60,234 nt of DNA from Candidatus Faecalibacterium intestinigallinarum (lineage in GTDB: Bacteria; Bacillota; Clostridia; Oscillospirales; Ruminococcaceae), in assembly GCA_019113345.1 (NCBI GenBank), contig DXHQ01000020.1, positions 1 to 60,234 of the forward strand, given 5' to 3'. A program made the position numbers and the translations under genes. Of the stretch, positions 1-6,966 are shown in pieces. The stretch's first letter is position 1. The number at the start of each line of letters is the position of its first letter. Under the pieces are notes generated by a model. It was not told the DNA's origin, ran no database searches, and saw nothing but the letters and a program-made list of their open reading frames with translations.

Positions 1-39
1 ACCTGATCCTCATTGACCCTAATTCCTTTTCGTGAGGAG

Positions 40-73
40 AAAGCCCCTGACGGTGCGACGTTGGGGGCTTTTT
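40..73 (+). terminator. Rho-independent terminator of a gene upstream of the window
   Basis: Inverted repeat AAGCCCC / GGGGCTT followed by a run of T. No coding region is supported in bases 1-285; this hairpin and the next one are what the stretch holds, plus the promoter of the first toxin-antitoxin pair. Confidence 0.75.
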
Positions 74-130
74 GGTGGTCAAGCAAGGGGCCAAGGAACG
101 AAGGTCCACGTTTCAAAGCCTGAAAAAAGA

Positions 131-166
131 ATCCGCCGTATGGGGAAACCTGTACGGCGGATTTTT
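131..166 (+). terminator. Terminator hairpin, left copy of a direct repeat
   Basis: ATCCGCCGTA / TACGGCGGAT is a perfect 10-bp stem followed by TTTTT. Bases 134-166 recur identically at 853-885, on the other side of the RelB/YafQ pair. Confidence 0.75.
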
Positions 167-224
167 GTTTGGGGCCCCGTTTTGGCCGCCCCGGCTGCTG
201 ATGTGCAGATCAGGATGAAATTCG

Positions 225-262
225 TGCAATCCATTGCATTGTGCGCGCAAATGCCGTATAAT
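225..262 (+). promoter_or_regulatory. Promoter and probable operator of the RelB/YafQ pair
   Basis: TTGCAT (234-239), 17-bp spacer, TATAAT (257-262). A perfect inverted repeat TGCAAT-CC-ATTGCA (225-238) overlaps the -35 box, the usual place for an antitoxin autoregulation site. That RelB binds it is inference. Confidence 0.7.
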
Positions 263-285
263 GAAAGCAGAAAGGGGATGATGTT

Positions 286-564
286 ATGGCTGGCAATACC
301 ACCAATGTCAGCATCCGCATGGATGCGGACCTGAAAGCGCAGGCTGACGAGCTGTTTGCCGAGCTGGGGATGAGCCTGTCGACGGCGTTTAATATCTTTG
401 TACGGCAGTCTCTGCGGGAGGGCGGTCTGCCCTTTGAGGTCAAGCTGGAACGGCCCAATCAGGAGACCGCCGCCGCCATGCGGGAAGCGGAGCGCATCGC
501 CAGAGACCCGAAGGTGAAAGGCTACAGGAATACCGGGGAACTCTTTGCGGAGCTGGACAAATGA
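286..564 (+). CDS. relB: RelB/DinJ family antitoxin
   Basis: This 92-residue protein is the antitoxin of a type II toxin-antitoxin pair. It neutralises the downstream YafQ-type mRNA interferase and normally represses its own promoter. The N-terminal ribbon-helix-helix segment reads NVSIRMDADLKAQADELFAE, then GMSLSTAFNIFVRQS, typical of RelB/DinJ; the acidic C-terminal half would wrap the toxin. The start at 286 follows AAAGGGG with normal spacing. The stop overlaps the toxin start by 4 bp (ATGA), so the two are translationally coupled. An inverted repeat over the -35 box is the likely operator. Confidence 0.9.
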   Translation: MAGNTTNVSIRMDADLKAQADELFAELGMSLSTAFNIFVRQSLREGGLPFEVKLERPNQETAAAMREAERIARDPKVKGYRNTGELFAELDK

Positions 565-848
565 ACGAGACGAAATACACCGTAAAATTCACGACGGTAT
601 TCCGAAAAGACTACAAAAAGGCAAAGAAGCGCCGGCTGCCGCTGGAAAAACTGAAAGAAGTGGTTGACCTGCTGGCGATGGGCCAGCCGCTGCCCGAAAG
701 GAACAGGGACCACGCCCTGACCGGCGATTGGGTGGGGCACCGCGAATGCCACATCCAGCCGGACTGGCTGCTGATCTACCGGGTCGAAGAGGATGTGCTC
801 GTCCTGACCATGACTCGCACCGGTACGCACAGCGAACTGTTTGGGTGA
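561..848 (+). CDS. yafQ: YafQ family mRNA interferase toxin
   Basis: This 95-residue RelE-superfamily toxin is expected to cut mRNA on the ribosome when its antitoxin is lost. The residues that matter in E. coli YafQ all have candidates here: His in RDHALTGDW, His in RECHIQPDW with the following Asp, and the C-terminal His in GTHSELFG. The N-terminus is basic (RKDYKKAKKRR), as expected for RNA binding. It starts within the antitoxin stop codon. Length and motifs look intact, so the module is probably functional. The pair is bracketed by identical 33-bp repeats. Confidence 0.9.
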   Translation: MNETKYTVKFTTVFRKDYKKAKKRRLPLEKLKEVVDLLAMGQPLPERNRDHALTGDWVGHRECHIQPDWLLIYRVEEDVLVLTMTRTGTHSELFG

Positions 849-852
849 CGTG

Positions 853-885
853 CGCCGTATGGGGAAACCTGTACGGCGGATTTTT
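853..885 (+). repeat. Right copy of the direct repeat, also the terminator of the RelB/YafQ pair
   Basis: The 33 bases are identical to 134-166, and the next ten differ at only a few positions. The hairpin lies 5 bp after the yafQ stop and ends in a T run, so it acts as a terminator. The copy at 134-166 lies just before the promoter of the same pair. Confidence 0.8.
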
Positions 886-894
886 TGTTGGGGC

Positions 895-922
895 TTGTTT
901 TTTGCGCGTCTCTGTGTATAAT
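895..922 (+). promoter_or_regulatory. Promoter of the AbrB/PIN pair
   Basis: TTGTTT (895-900), 16-bp spacer, TATAAT (917-922). The -35 box overlaps the tail of the preceding terminator. Confidence 0.55.
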
Positions 923-974
923 AAAAGTAGGGAATTCATTGATTTCCATACTTCTTTGAAAGGCGGTGTGCCGT

Positions 975-1250
975 ATGTTGGCAAATGCATTTGTAGATAA
1001 CGCTAAGGTAATGGCAAAAGGCCAAATCACTATCCCGAAGGATGTCCGTGAGGTACTGGGTGTGTCGAGCGGCGACCGTGTGACCTTTGTCGTGGAGGGG
1101 AACACGGTGCGGATGGTTAATTCGGCGGTGTATGCCATGCAGCTGCTCCAACAGGAAATGGCGGGGGAGGCGCAGCGCGCTGGCCTGACCGGGGAGGAAG
1201 ACGTCATGGCGCTGGTCAAAGAGCTGCGGGATGAGGACGAAAAACCATGA
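975..1250 (+). CDS. AbrB/MazE-type antitoxin (SpoVT-AbrB domain)
   Basis: This 91-residue protein is a swapped-hairpin DNA-binding antitoxin. The AbrB fold is seen in VMAKGQITIPKDVREVLGV followed by SGDRVTFVVEGNTVRM, about residues 12-50. The remaining C-terminal part is acidic and probably contacts the toxin. I chose ATG 975, which is preceded by AAAGGCGG at about 8 bp, over a GTG three codons earlier. It overlaps the PIN gene by 4 bp (ATGA) and is the second toxin-antitoxin pair in tandem. Confidence 0.88.
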   Translation: MLANAFVDNAKVMAKGQITIPKDVREVLGVSSGDRVTFVVEGNTVRMVNSAVYAMQLLQQEMAGEAQRAGLTGEEDVMALVKELRDEDEKP

Positions 1251-1645
1251 GAGTGCTGATCGATACCAATGTCCTGATTTCTGCGGCGCTGGGCGGCGGC
1301 ACACCCTTTCAGGCATATGTAAAAGCGGCGTCCTATCCAAACCACGGGCTGATCTGCGAGCAGAATGTAGATGAGATGAAGCGCATCTTCAATAAAAAAT
1401 TCCCAACCCGTTTGGACGCGCTGAACCGGTTCCTTGCAGCGGCGCTGCTGACGCTGGAGCTGGTGCCTGTGCCCACAGACGAGGAGGCCACCGAGGGAAA
1501 AATCCGTGATGTCAAGGACCGCCCCATTCTGCGGGCGGCCATTCGCGCCGGAGCGGATGTCCTTTTAACTGGGGACAAGGACTTTTTGGAGGCAGGGTTG
1601 GAAAAGCCTATTGTTCTGACCCCTGCCGAATTTCTGCAAATATGA
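1247..1645 (+). CDS. PIN-domain ribonuclease toxin
   Basis: This 132-residue protein is a PIN-fold, Mg-dependent RNase of the COG1569 type of toxins. The first catalytic Asp is in LIDTNVLIS at the N-terminus, a central acidic residue is in QNVDEMKRIF, and the C-terminal acidic cluster is DVKDRPILRAAIRAGAD then LTGDKDFLE. Length is normal for the family and no motif is missing. It is coupled to the AbrB-type antitoxin by a 4-bp overlap. The RNA target cannot be read from sequence. Confidence 0.9.
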   Translation: MRVLIDTNVLISAALGGGTPFQAYVKAASYPNHGLICEQNVDEMKRIFNKKFPTRLDALNRFLAAALLTLELVPVPTDEEATEGKIRDVKDRPILRAAIRAGADVLLTGDKDFLEAGLEKPIVLTPAEFLQI

Positions 1646-1686
1646 GATTTGTGCGGGCGGCAAGGCGGCAGCTCACGTATAAACGG

Positions 1687-1848
1687 CTCTCTCAGTCTCG
1701 CTTCGCTCGTCCCCGCACGCGTGGGAGCCTCAGCGGTATGGATTTTGAAGGGAAACGGAAAAGTTACGTTTCAAATCCATTCCTTATAACCTCTCACGCG
1801 TGCGGGAGAGGTGGCACAGGACGCGCAGCGGACTGTGACGGAGAGGGC
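1687..1848 (+). mobile_element. MITE-like palindromic element
   Basis: A non-coding 162-bp element with imperfect terminal inverted repeats (CTCTCAGTC at the left, GACGGAGAG at the right). Nested inverted repeats lie inside: CCGCACGCGTG against CACGCGTGCGG, and ATGGATTTTGAA against TTTCAAATCCAT. The ends resemble an intergenic repeat I remember as common in Faecalibacterium and relatives (TCTCGCTTCGCTCG near one end, GTGACGGAGAGGG at the other); that resemblance is from memory, not a search. It sits between the PIN gene and the lipoprotein promoter. Confidence 0.65.
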
Positions 1849-1948
1849 ACATTACACAGAATCTTCACAAAAGACGAAAGTTAAGTATCGAAGCTTCGTT
1901 CTGTTTTGGAAAAATTTCTCTTTTTTTACACCTTTTGGCCAATCTGCC

Positions 1949-1978
1949 TTGACAAAGGAAAGTTGTTTGTGCTACACT
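1949..1978 (+). promoter_or_regulatory. Promoter of the lipoprotein gene
   Basis: TTGACA (1949-1954), 18-bp spacer, TACACT (1973-1978). One of the few TTGACA -35 boxes in the window. Confidence 0.7.
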
Positions 1979-2060
1979 ATGCACAAGGAACGGGGATGGT
2001 GACCTGTTCCCCAAATGTTTTGGTGCGAGTTACAAACAACAACAAGGAGGAAATTTTTCA

Positions 2061-2768
2061 ATGAAACTGAATAAGGTTTTGGCTCTGGCACTGTCCGGCG
2101 TGATGGCCGTCAGTATGCTGGCTGGCTGCTCTGGCGCTCCTGTGAATGGTGAACAGGAGGGCGAACAGGAGGGGCCTATTGCTGTTGAGGGCGACATTTC
2201 TGATGGTGTCGCTGGCAACATCGAAGAGGTGCCTAGCTACGTTAAGTTCGAGGCTGATTCTGCTCTGAGCAACAGCCTGAACTACGTTGTTGGTTTTGCC
2301 AATGTTTGGCAGATCAATGCTGCTTATCTGGAGAATGACCTGAAAGAAATTTCTGGTCGTTTTGATGATTTGCAGGATCGGTTGGAAAAGTCTGTTGGTA
2401 TGACCAAATGGGATCCTAAGCCTTGGGATAAGAATGATACCACCCTTGATTTGACTATCAAGGAAATTGGTTCTAGCGAAGTTCTGAAGGCTGCAGAGTA
2501 TCCTGATGATGTTGCGATTGATGATGCTAAGGCTGTTCAGCTGTATGCCGCTTCTGGTGTGATTGAAGAAGATGCTCTGAATACCCTGGTTGCCGAGGCT
2601 ATTGAAGACATTATCAAGTCTTACAATCATGTGTGCCGTGCTGGTGGCAACAACGGTATCTATGATCATAGCTATACCGTCTCTGTCAGTACCGATGTTA
2701 AGAGTGATAATGGCATTACGGCTACCTTCGTGGCTGTTCAGGTCGTTCGTTCTTCTGTCCGCAGCTGA
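2061..2768 (+). CDS. Uncharacterised secreted lipoprotein
   Basis: This 235-residue protein has a lipoprotein signal peptide: basic MKLNK, a hydrophobic stretch, then the lipobox LAGC, so Cys22 should be lipidated. A short acidic linker (NGEQEGEQEG) follows. I do not recognise the globular part; a pattern such as GNNGIYDHSYTVSVSTDV suggests a beta-rich C-terminus. It has a strong ribosome binding site (AAGGAGG) and its own promoter. Codon use differs plainly from its neighbours: GCT, GAT, GGT and GTT are frequent, whereas flanking genes end codons in G or C. This points to recent transfer or unusual expression. No partner gene is adjacent. Confidence 0.85.
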   Translation: MKLNKVLALALSGVMAVSMLAGCSGAPVNGEQEGEQEGPIAVEGDISDGVAGNIEEVPSYVKFEADSALSNSLNYVVGFANVWQINAAYLENDLKEISGRFDDLQDRLEKSVGMTKWDPKPWDKNDTTLDLTIKEIGSSEVLKAAEYPDDVAIDDAKAVQLYAASGVIEEDALNTLVAEAIEDIIKSYNHVCRAGGNNGIYDHSYTVSVSTDVKSDNGITATFVAVQVVRSSVRS

Positions 2769-3085
2769 TTGAATGTTTGAAAACAATTTGCCTACATAAT
2801 CAATATGTATGCAGTCCGTGCGGGGTTGTGTGCTTGCCGTACCATTGCATAGCAGAAACCCCTGCGCCATATACGCGCTGTACGAAAGTATAGCATCCAA
2901 GGTTTATTACAAATTTACGTTTGTAGTTTGCCGCACCAAAAAGAACCAGCTGGGTGTGCAGACCCAGTTTACCGGGGCGGGCCGAAAGGCCCGCCCCTTT
3001 TGGCGCTCCCGGCCAGCCCCGCGGGGCGGCGCGGCGGAAAGGCAGGAACCATTTTTCGCCCGCCCGCTTATAGTAGCTTATACGA
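2769..3085 (+). other. Non-coding gap, nothing beyond hairpins seen
   Basis: About 300 bases without a supported gene. It contains a hairpin CTGGGT / ACCCAG (2950-2967) and the terminator at 2974-3001. I see no recognisable riboswitch or small gene. Confidence 0.5.
2974..3001 (+). terminator. Terminator of the lipoprotein gene
   Basis: Perfect 10-bp stem GGGGCGGGCC / GGCCCGCCCC with a GAAA tetraloop, followed by TTTT. Confidence 0.85.
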
Positions 3086-3114
3086 TTGATTTTTTTGGCT
3101 GAACATGGTACACT
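3086..3114 (+). promoter_or_regulatory. Promoter of mraY
   Basis: TTGATT (3086-3091), 17-bp spacer, TACACT (3109-3114). Confidence 0.65.
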
Positions 3115-3140
3115 TCCTCTGTAGAGAAAAGGATTATAAA

Positions 3141-4121
3141 ATGGGAAACGAGGAAGCAAACATGGTTTCAATTCTCTTGTCTGTACTGGGCCAGCGCGGT
3201 GTGGATGCGCTGGCGCTTCTGCTGGCGTTTGTGCTCACGGCGCTGCTGACCAATCTCTTCCGCAGCCGGCTGCCGCAGGACCACGGCCGGGCCTTTGCGG
3301 TGGACGGCGCGCTGTCCAAGGGCAAAGCCCGCGGCGCGGGGCTGATCTTTGTCCTCTGCGTGGTGCTGGTGGCGCTGGCGTTTATGCCCTTCCACCTGGA
3401 AACGGTCATTTACATGGTGCTGCTCATTGCGTCGATGCTGTCGGGCTATCTGGACGACGCCTCCGACACCGCCTGGGACGAGTACAAAAAGGGCCTGATC
3501 GACCTGGTCATCGCGGTGGTGGCCGGCGTCACCTACCTGAATTTCAACGGCTGCGGGGTGCAGTTTTTGCAGTGGCATTTCCTGCTGCCCTACCCGGTCT
3601 ACCTGCTGCTGATCGTGATTTTGATCTGGGCCAGCATCAATGTGGTCAACTGCACCGACGGCGTGGACGGCCTGTCCGCCAGCCTGGCGGTGGTCAGCAT
3701 GGGCACCTTCGCGCTGCTCTACGGCGAACAGCTGGGCAGCTACGTCACCGCGACGGCGGTGTTCGTGGGCGCGCTGCTGGCCTACCTGTGGGTCAACGCC
3801 AAGCCTTCCACCGTCCTGATGGGGGACGCCGGCAGCCGCGCGATGGGCTTTTTCCTGGCCCTGCTGGCCCTCAAGTCGGGTCATCCCTTTGCCTTTCTGC
3901 TGGCGGCGGCGGTCTTTATCGTGGACGGCAGCCTGGGCATCCTCAAGATCAGCCTCAAGCGCTTTTTGAAGATCAGCATCCTGAAAAACACCCTCACCCC
4001 CCTCCACGACCACGCCCGCAAGCGGCTGGGCTGGAGCGACGAACAGGTGGTCCTCCGCTGGGTCATCCTGCAGGGGATCGCCTCGGCGCTCCTCGCGGCG
4101 ATAGCCAGGTTTGGGATGTAA
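3141..4121 (+). CDS. mraY: MraY-type phospho-N-acetylmuramoyl-pentapeptide transferase
   Basis: A 326-residue polytopic membrane enzyme of the glycosyltransferase-4 family. MraY moves phospho-MurNAc-pentapeptide onto undecaprenyl phosphate to make lipid I. Family motifs are visible in order: DDASD (MraY DD motif), NCTDGVDGL (NxxDGxDGL), VLMGDAGSRAMG and the late TPLHDHARK, where MraY has TPLHHH. The second His is replaced by Asp, so a related prenyl-phosphate sugar transferase is not excluded. It stands alone, outside a dcw cluster. ATG 3141 follows GAGAAAAGGA; ATG 3162, seven codons in, also has a GAGGA and may be the true start. Confidence 0.82.
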   Translation: MGNEEANMVSILLSVLGQRGVDALALLLAFVLTALLTNLFRSRLPQDHGRAFAVDGALSKGKARGAGLIFVLCVVLVALAFMPFHLETVIYMVLLIASMLSGYLDDASDTAWDEYKKGLIDLVIAVVAGVTYLNFNGCGVQFLQWHFLLPYPVYLLLIVILIWASINVVNCTDGVDGLSASLAVVSMGTFALLYGEQLGSYVTATAVFVGALLAYLWVNAKPSTVLMGDAGSRAMGFFLALLALKSGHPFAFLLAAAVFIVDGSLGILKISLKRFLKISILKNTLTPLHDHARKRLGWSDEQVVLRWVILQGIASALLAAIARFGM

Positions 4122-4132
4122 ACAGCTTGCAG

Positions 4133-4159
4133 AGCCTCCGCTTCGGCGGGGGCTTTTTT
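4133..4159 (+). terminator. Terminator of mraY
   Basis: AGCCTCCGC / GCGGGGGCT stem with a TTCG loop and a T run. Confidence 0.85.
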
Positions 4160-4170
4160 GCGTCCCTGTG

Positions 4171-4221
4171 TTGACAAGCAAACTTGTCTGTGCTATACTT
4201 GATGCAAATAAAACTTGTCAA
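4171..4221 (+). promoter_or_regulatory. Promoter with three TTGACAAG-type half-sites
   Basis: TTGACA (4171-4176), 17-bp spacer, TATACT (4194-4199). GACAAG-CAAA-CTTGTC (4173-4188) is a perfect palindrome that starts in the -35 box. CTTGTCAA (4214-4221), the exact reverse complement of TTGACAAG, lies between the transcription start and the ribosome binding site. The small XRE repressor encoded in the same operon is the obvious candidate to bind them. Confidence 0.75.
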
Positions 4222-4237
4222 ACAGGAGGTGCCTGCC

Positions 4238-4564
4238 ATGAAAAAGGAAGAGATTCTGCAAAAAGCCCGCAGAGAGGGCAACGGCGAATATGAGGAGCGG
4301 GTGCAGGGCCGCATCATGACCCGCAGCGCCCTGGCGGTGGTGGCCCTGTGCGCCTTTTTCTGGCTGGCGCGGGTGTTCCAGGCCGACCGGCTGGGCCTGC
4401 CCGAAGTGGACGCCTGGGAGCTGCCTGCCATCGCCACCGGCTACGCCGCCTTTGTCCACCTGTGGATGTATGCACGGCTGAAGACCCGGGTCAATCTGGT
4501 GGGCGGCCTGTGCTGTCTGGTTGGGTTTCTGGCCTTTACGGCGCGGTTTTTGATGGGGCTGTGA
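4238..4564 (+). CDS. DUF6442-type small membrane protein
   Basis: A 108-residue protein with a charged N-terminus (KKEEILQKARREGNGEYEERV) followed by three probable membrane helices: ALAVVALCAFFWLARVF, IATGYAAFVHLWMYA and VGGLCCLVGFLAFTARFL. The N-terminal pattern and size match the DUF6442 family as I recall it; its function is unknown. AGGAGG precedes ATG 4238. It is the first gene of a two-gene unit with a small XRE regulator, a recurrent pairing in Firmicutes in which the regulator controls the membrane protein. Confidence 0.75.
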   Translation: MKKEEILQKARREGNGEYEERVQGRIMTRSALAVVALCAFFWLARVFQADRLGLPEVDAWELPAIATGYAAFVHLWMYARLKTRVNLVGGLCCLVGFLAFTARFLMGL

Positions 4565-4576
4565 GGAGGTGCTGCC

Positions 4577-4789
4577 ATGAAGTCGGAGCTCGTGCTCAAA
4601 AACCGCCTGAAGGAGACGCGGGCCGCGGCGGGGCTGTCCCAGGCGCAGCTGGCCGCCATGGTGGGCGTCTCCCGCAACACCATCAGCTCGATCGAGACGG
4701 GGCAGTTCAACCCCACCGCCAAGCTGGCCCTCATCCTCTGCATCGCACTGGATAAAAAATTCGAGGAGCTGTTCTATTTTGATGACTGA
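4577..4789 (+). CDS. Small XRE-family transcriptional regulator
   Basis: A 70-residue protein that is almost entirely a Cro/CI-type helix-turn-helix: LKETRAAAGLSQAQLAAMVG then VSRNTISSIETGQFNPT, with the standard hydrophobic tail LALILCIALDKKFEELF. It has no effector domain. It follows the DUF6442 gene by 12 bp and overlaps the next gene by 8 bp. The palindrome and half-site in the operon promoter are its likely operator; this is inference from proximity. Confidence 0.9.
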   Translation: MKSELVLKNRLKETRAAAGLSQAQLAAMVGVSRNTISSIETGQFNPTAKLALILCIALDKKFEELFYFDD

Positions 4790-5357
4790 AACGGAACTTT
4801 CGGCGGCCAAGGCGGTCCAGCGGCGGCAGGGCATCGCGGCGCGGCGGGCCCTCGATCCCGCGGCGCGGCGGGCGGCCGACGCAGCTCTCTGCGCCCGGGC
4901 GGCGTCCCTCGCCGAATGGCGGCAGGCGCGGCGGGTGCTGGCCTACGCGGCCTTTGGCGGCGAGCCGGACCTGGCCGCCCTGCTGGAAGGCTGCGGCAAA
5001 CAGGTGGCCTACCCGGTCTGCGGGGAGGGCTTTGCCCTGACCGCGGCCCTGCCGGCCGCCGTGGACGGCTGGGAGACGGGAGCCTACGGCATCCGCACGC
5101 CGGTGCTGGCCCGGGCCGAGGTCCTGCCGCCCGAGACCCTCGACCTGGTCCTGGTGCCCTGCACCGCCTTCGACGAGGCGGGCCGCCGGGTGGGGATGGG
5201 CAAGGGCTATTACGACCGTTTTCTGCCGCGGTGCGCCCGGGCGGCGGTCTACGGCATCGCTTACGAGGCGCAGAAGGTGGACGCCGTAGCGGCCGGACCG
5301 CTGGACGTCCGTTTGGACGGGATCATCACCGAGAGGGGGATCTACAGATGGAAATGA
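4782..5357 (+). CDS. 5-formyltetrahydrofolate cyclo-ligase
   Basis: A 191-residue enzyme of the MTHFS family, which converts 5-formyl-THF and ATP to 5,10-methenyl-THF. Visible signatures are the N-terminal basic region QRRQGIAARRAL, the segment FGGEPDLAAL, and the C-terminal GRRVGMGKGYYDRFL, the family's nucleotide/Mg-binding motif. ATG 4782 is preferred to the TTG one codon before. It overlaps both neighbours slightly and begins a three-gene folate run with a cyclodeaminase-type gene and folD. Confidence 0.92.
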   Translation: MTETELSAAKAVQRRQGIAARRALDPAARRAADAALCARAASLAEWRQARRVLAYAAFGGEPDLAALLEGCGKQVAYPVCGEGFALTAALPAAVDGWETGAYGIRTPVLARAEVLPPETLDLVLVPCTAFDEAGRRVGMGKGYYDRFLPRCARAAVYGIAYEAQKVDAVAAGPLDVRLDGIITERGIYRWK

Positions 5358-5971
5358 TGCACAAAACCTGCGAAACATTTTTGGCCGAATTGGCCTCCAA
5401 AGCGCCGGCGCCGGGGGGCGGCGGGGCGGCCGCGCTGGTCGGCGCGGTGGGCGTCGCCCTCGGCAACATGGTGGGCTGCCTGACCGCCGGCAAGCCCAAA
5501 TACGCCGCCGTTGAGGCCGACATCCTGGCCCTGAACGAGCAGGCAGCCGCCCTGCGCGCCCGGCTGGAAGGGCTGGTGGAGGCGGACGCCGCCGCCTTCC
5601 TGCCGCTGTCCAAAGCCTACGGCATCCCCAGGGACGACCCCGCTCGCCCCGCCGTCCTGGCTGAGGCGCTGGACGCTGCCGCGGCGGTGCCCCTCGAGAT
5701 CATGGCGGCCTGCGGCGAGGCCATCGCCCTGCTGGAGCAGTACGAGGCCAAGGGCAGCGTGCTGGCCATTTCGGACGCCGGGTGCGGGGCGCTGTTCTGC
5801 CGGGCCGCGCTGGAAGCCGCCGGCCTCAACGTGGCGGTCAACACCCGCCTGATGGCCGACCGCGCCCACGCGGCCGAACTGGACGAACGGGCCGCCGCGC
5901 TGCGGGCGGAGTACCTGCCGCGGGCCGAGGCGGTCTGCGCCCGGGTCAGCGCACGACTGGGAGGGAACTGA
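5348..5971 (+). CDS. Cyclodeaminase/cyclohydrolase family protein (FTCD C-terminal type)
   Basis: A 207-residue all-helical protein of the formiminotransferase-cyclodeaminase family. The hallmark is APAPGGGGAAALVGAVGVALGNMV near residue 20; the rest (EADAAAFLPLSKAYGIP, ISDAGCGALFCRAALEAAGLNV) also fits. Members act either as formimino-THF cyclodeaminase or as methenyl-THF cyclohydrolase. With folD and the cyclo-ligase alongside and no histidine-degradation genes, a role in one-carbon interconversion is more likely, but the exact reaction is not decided by sequence. GAGAGGGGGA precedes the start. Confidence 0.88.
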   Translation: MEMMHKTCETFLAELASKAPAPGGGGAAALVGAVGVALGNMVGCLTAGKPKYAAVEADILALNEQAAALRARLEGLVEADAAAFLPLSKAYGIPRDDPARPAVLAEALDAAAAVPLEIMAACGEAIALLEQYEAKGSVLAISDAGCGALFCRAALEAAGLNVAVNTRLMADRAHAAELDERAAALRAEYLPRAEAVCARVSARLGGN

Positions 5972-5972
5972 C

Positions 5973-6824
5973 ATGAGCGCACTGCTGTTGAAAGGCGGCC
6001 CCACGGCCGCCGCACTGAACGAAACGACCGCCGCCCGCGCCGCCGCCCTGACGGCGCAGGGGATCACCCCCACCCTGGCGGTGGTGCGGGTGGGCGCCCG
6101 CGAGGACGACCTGGCCTATGAGCGCGGGGTGCTGGCCCGCTGCGGCAAGCTGGGCATCGCGGTGCGGCCCTTCCTGCTGGACGCCGACGCCGAACAGTCC
6201 GAGCTGCTGGCCGTCCTGGACGAGGTCAACCGGGACCGCACCATCCACGGCTGCCTGCTCTTTCGGCCGCTGCCGGCCCAGATGGACGACCGCGCCGTCC
6301 GGGCGGCCCTCGCCCCCGAAAAGGACGTGGACGGCATCACCGACGCCTCCCTGGCCGGGGTGTTCACCGGCAGCGGGGTGGGCTACGCCCCCTGCACCGC
6401 CCAGGCCTGCGTCGAGATCCTGGACCACTACGGCATCCCCCTCGAGGGCAAACGGGTCACGGTGGTGGGCCGCAGCCTGGTGGTGGGTAAGCCGGCCGCC
6501 ATGCTGCTGGACCGCAGAAACGCCACCGTCACCCTCTGCAACTCCCGCACCCGGGACCTGCCCGCCCTCTGCCGCCAGGCCGAGGTGCTGGTGGTGGCCA
6601 TGGGCCGGCGGGAGGCCATCGGGGCCGGCTGCTTCGCCCCGGGGCAGGTGGTGGTGGATGTCGGCATCCACACCGGCGCAGACGGCAAGCTCTGCGGCGA
6701 CGTCCGCTTTGCCGAAGCCGAGCCGGCAGTGGCCGCCATCACCCCCGTGCCCGGCGGCGTCGGCGCCATGACCACCTCGGTGCTGGCCGCCCATGTGGTG
6801 GAGGCCGCTGAAAAAACACGCTGA
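5973..6824 (+). CDS. folD: Bifunctional methylene-THF dehydrogenase / methenyl-THF cyclohydrolase
   Basis: A 283-residue FolD. It oxidises 5,10-methylene-THF to methenyl-THF and hydrolyses that to 10-formyl-THF. The NADP-binding signature VVGRSLVVGKPAAMLL is at about residue 155, and the C-terminal PVPGGVGAMTTSVLA is diagnostic. The region KDVDGIT occurs at the usual place. The catalytic Lys of the classical YxxxK motif is not obvious: here the N-terminal region reads LAYERGVLARCGKLG, whereas typical FolD has SxxYxxxKxK. Activity of the cyclohydrolase site should therefore be checked. It is one base after the cyclodeaminase gene and ends the folate operon. Confidence 0.92.
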   Translation: MSALLLKGGPTAAALNETTAARAAALTAQGITPTLAVVRVGAREDDLAYERGVLARCGKLGIAVRPFLLDADAEQSELLAVLDEVNRDRTIHGCLLFRPLPAQMDDRAVRAALAPEKDVDGITDASLAGVFTGSGVGYAPCTAQACVEILDHYGIPLEGKRVTVVGRSLVVGKPAAMLLDRRNATVTLCNSRTRDLPALCRQAEVLVVAMGRREAIGAGCFAPGQVVVDVGIHTGADGKLCGDVRFAEAEPAVAAITPVPGGVGAMTTSVLAAHVVEAAEKTR

Positions 6825-6830
6825 AAATCG

Positions 6831-6862
6831 AAGGCCCGCCTGCCGAACGGCGGGCCTTTTTT
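6831..6862 (+). terminator. Terminator of the folate operon
   Basis: AAGGCCCGCC / GGCGGGCCTT, 8-base loop, then a T run. Confidence 0.9.
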
Positions 6863-6966
6863 CGTTTTGGATGCAAAAATCGTGCGAAAAAGGACGCGCT
6901 TTCCTCCGGCAGCCGCCGGCGCTATACTGGCGGCGTGGAATTTTCAAGGCCAGAAGGGAATAAAAA

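Noticed and set aside
2769-3085. Riboswitch in the gap before mraY
   Set aside because: I tried to match purine, preQ1, TPP, cobalamin and T-box cores and saw none; the hairpins are explained by termination.
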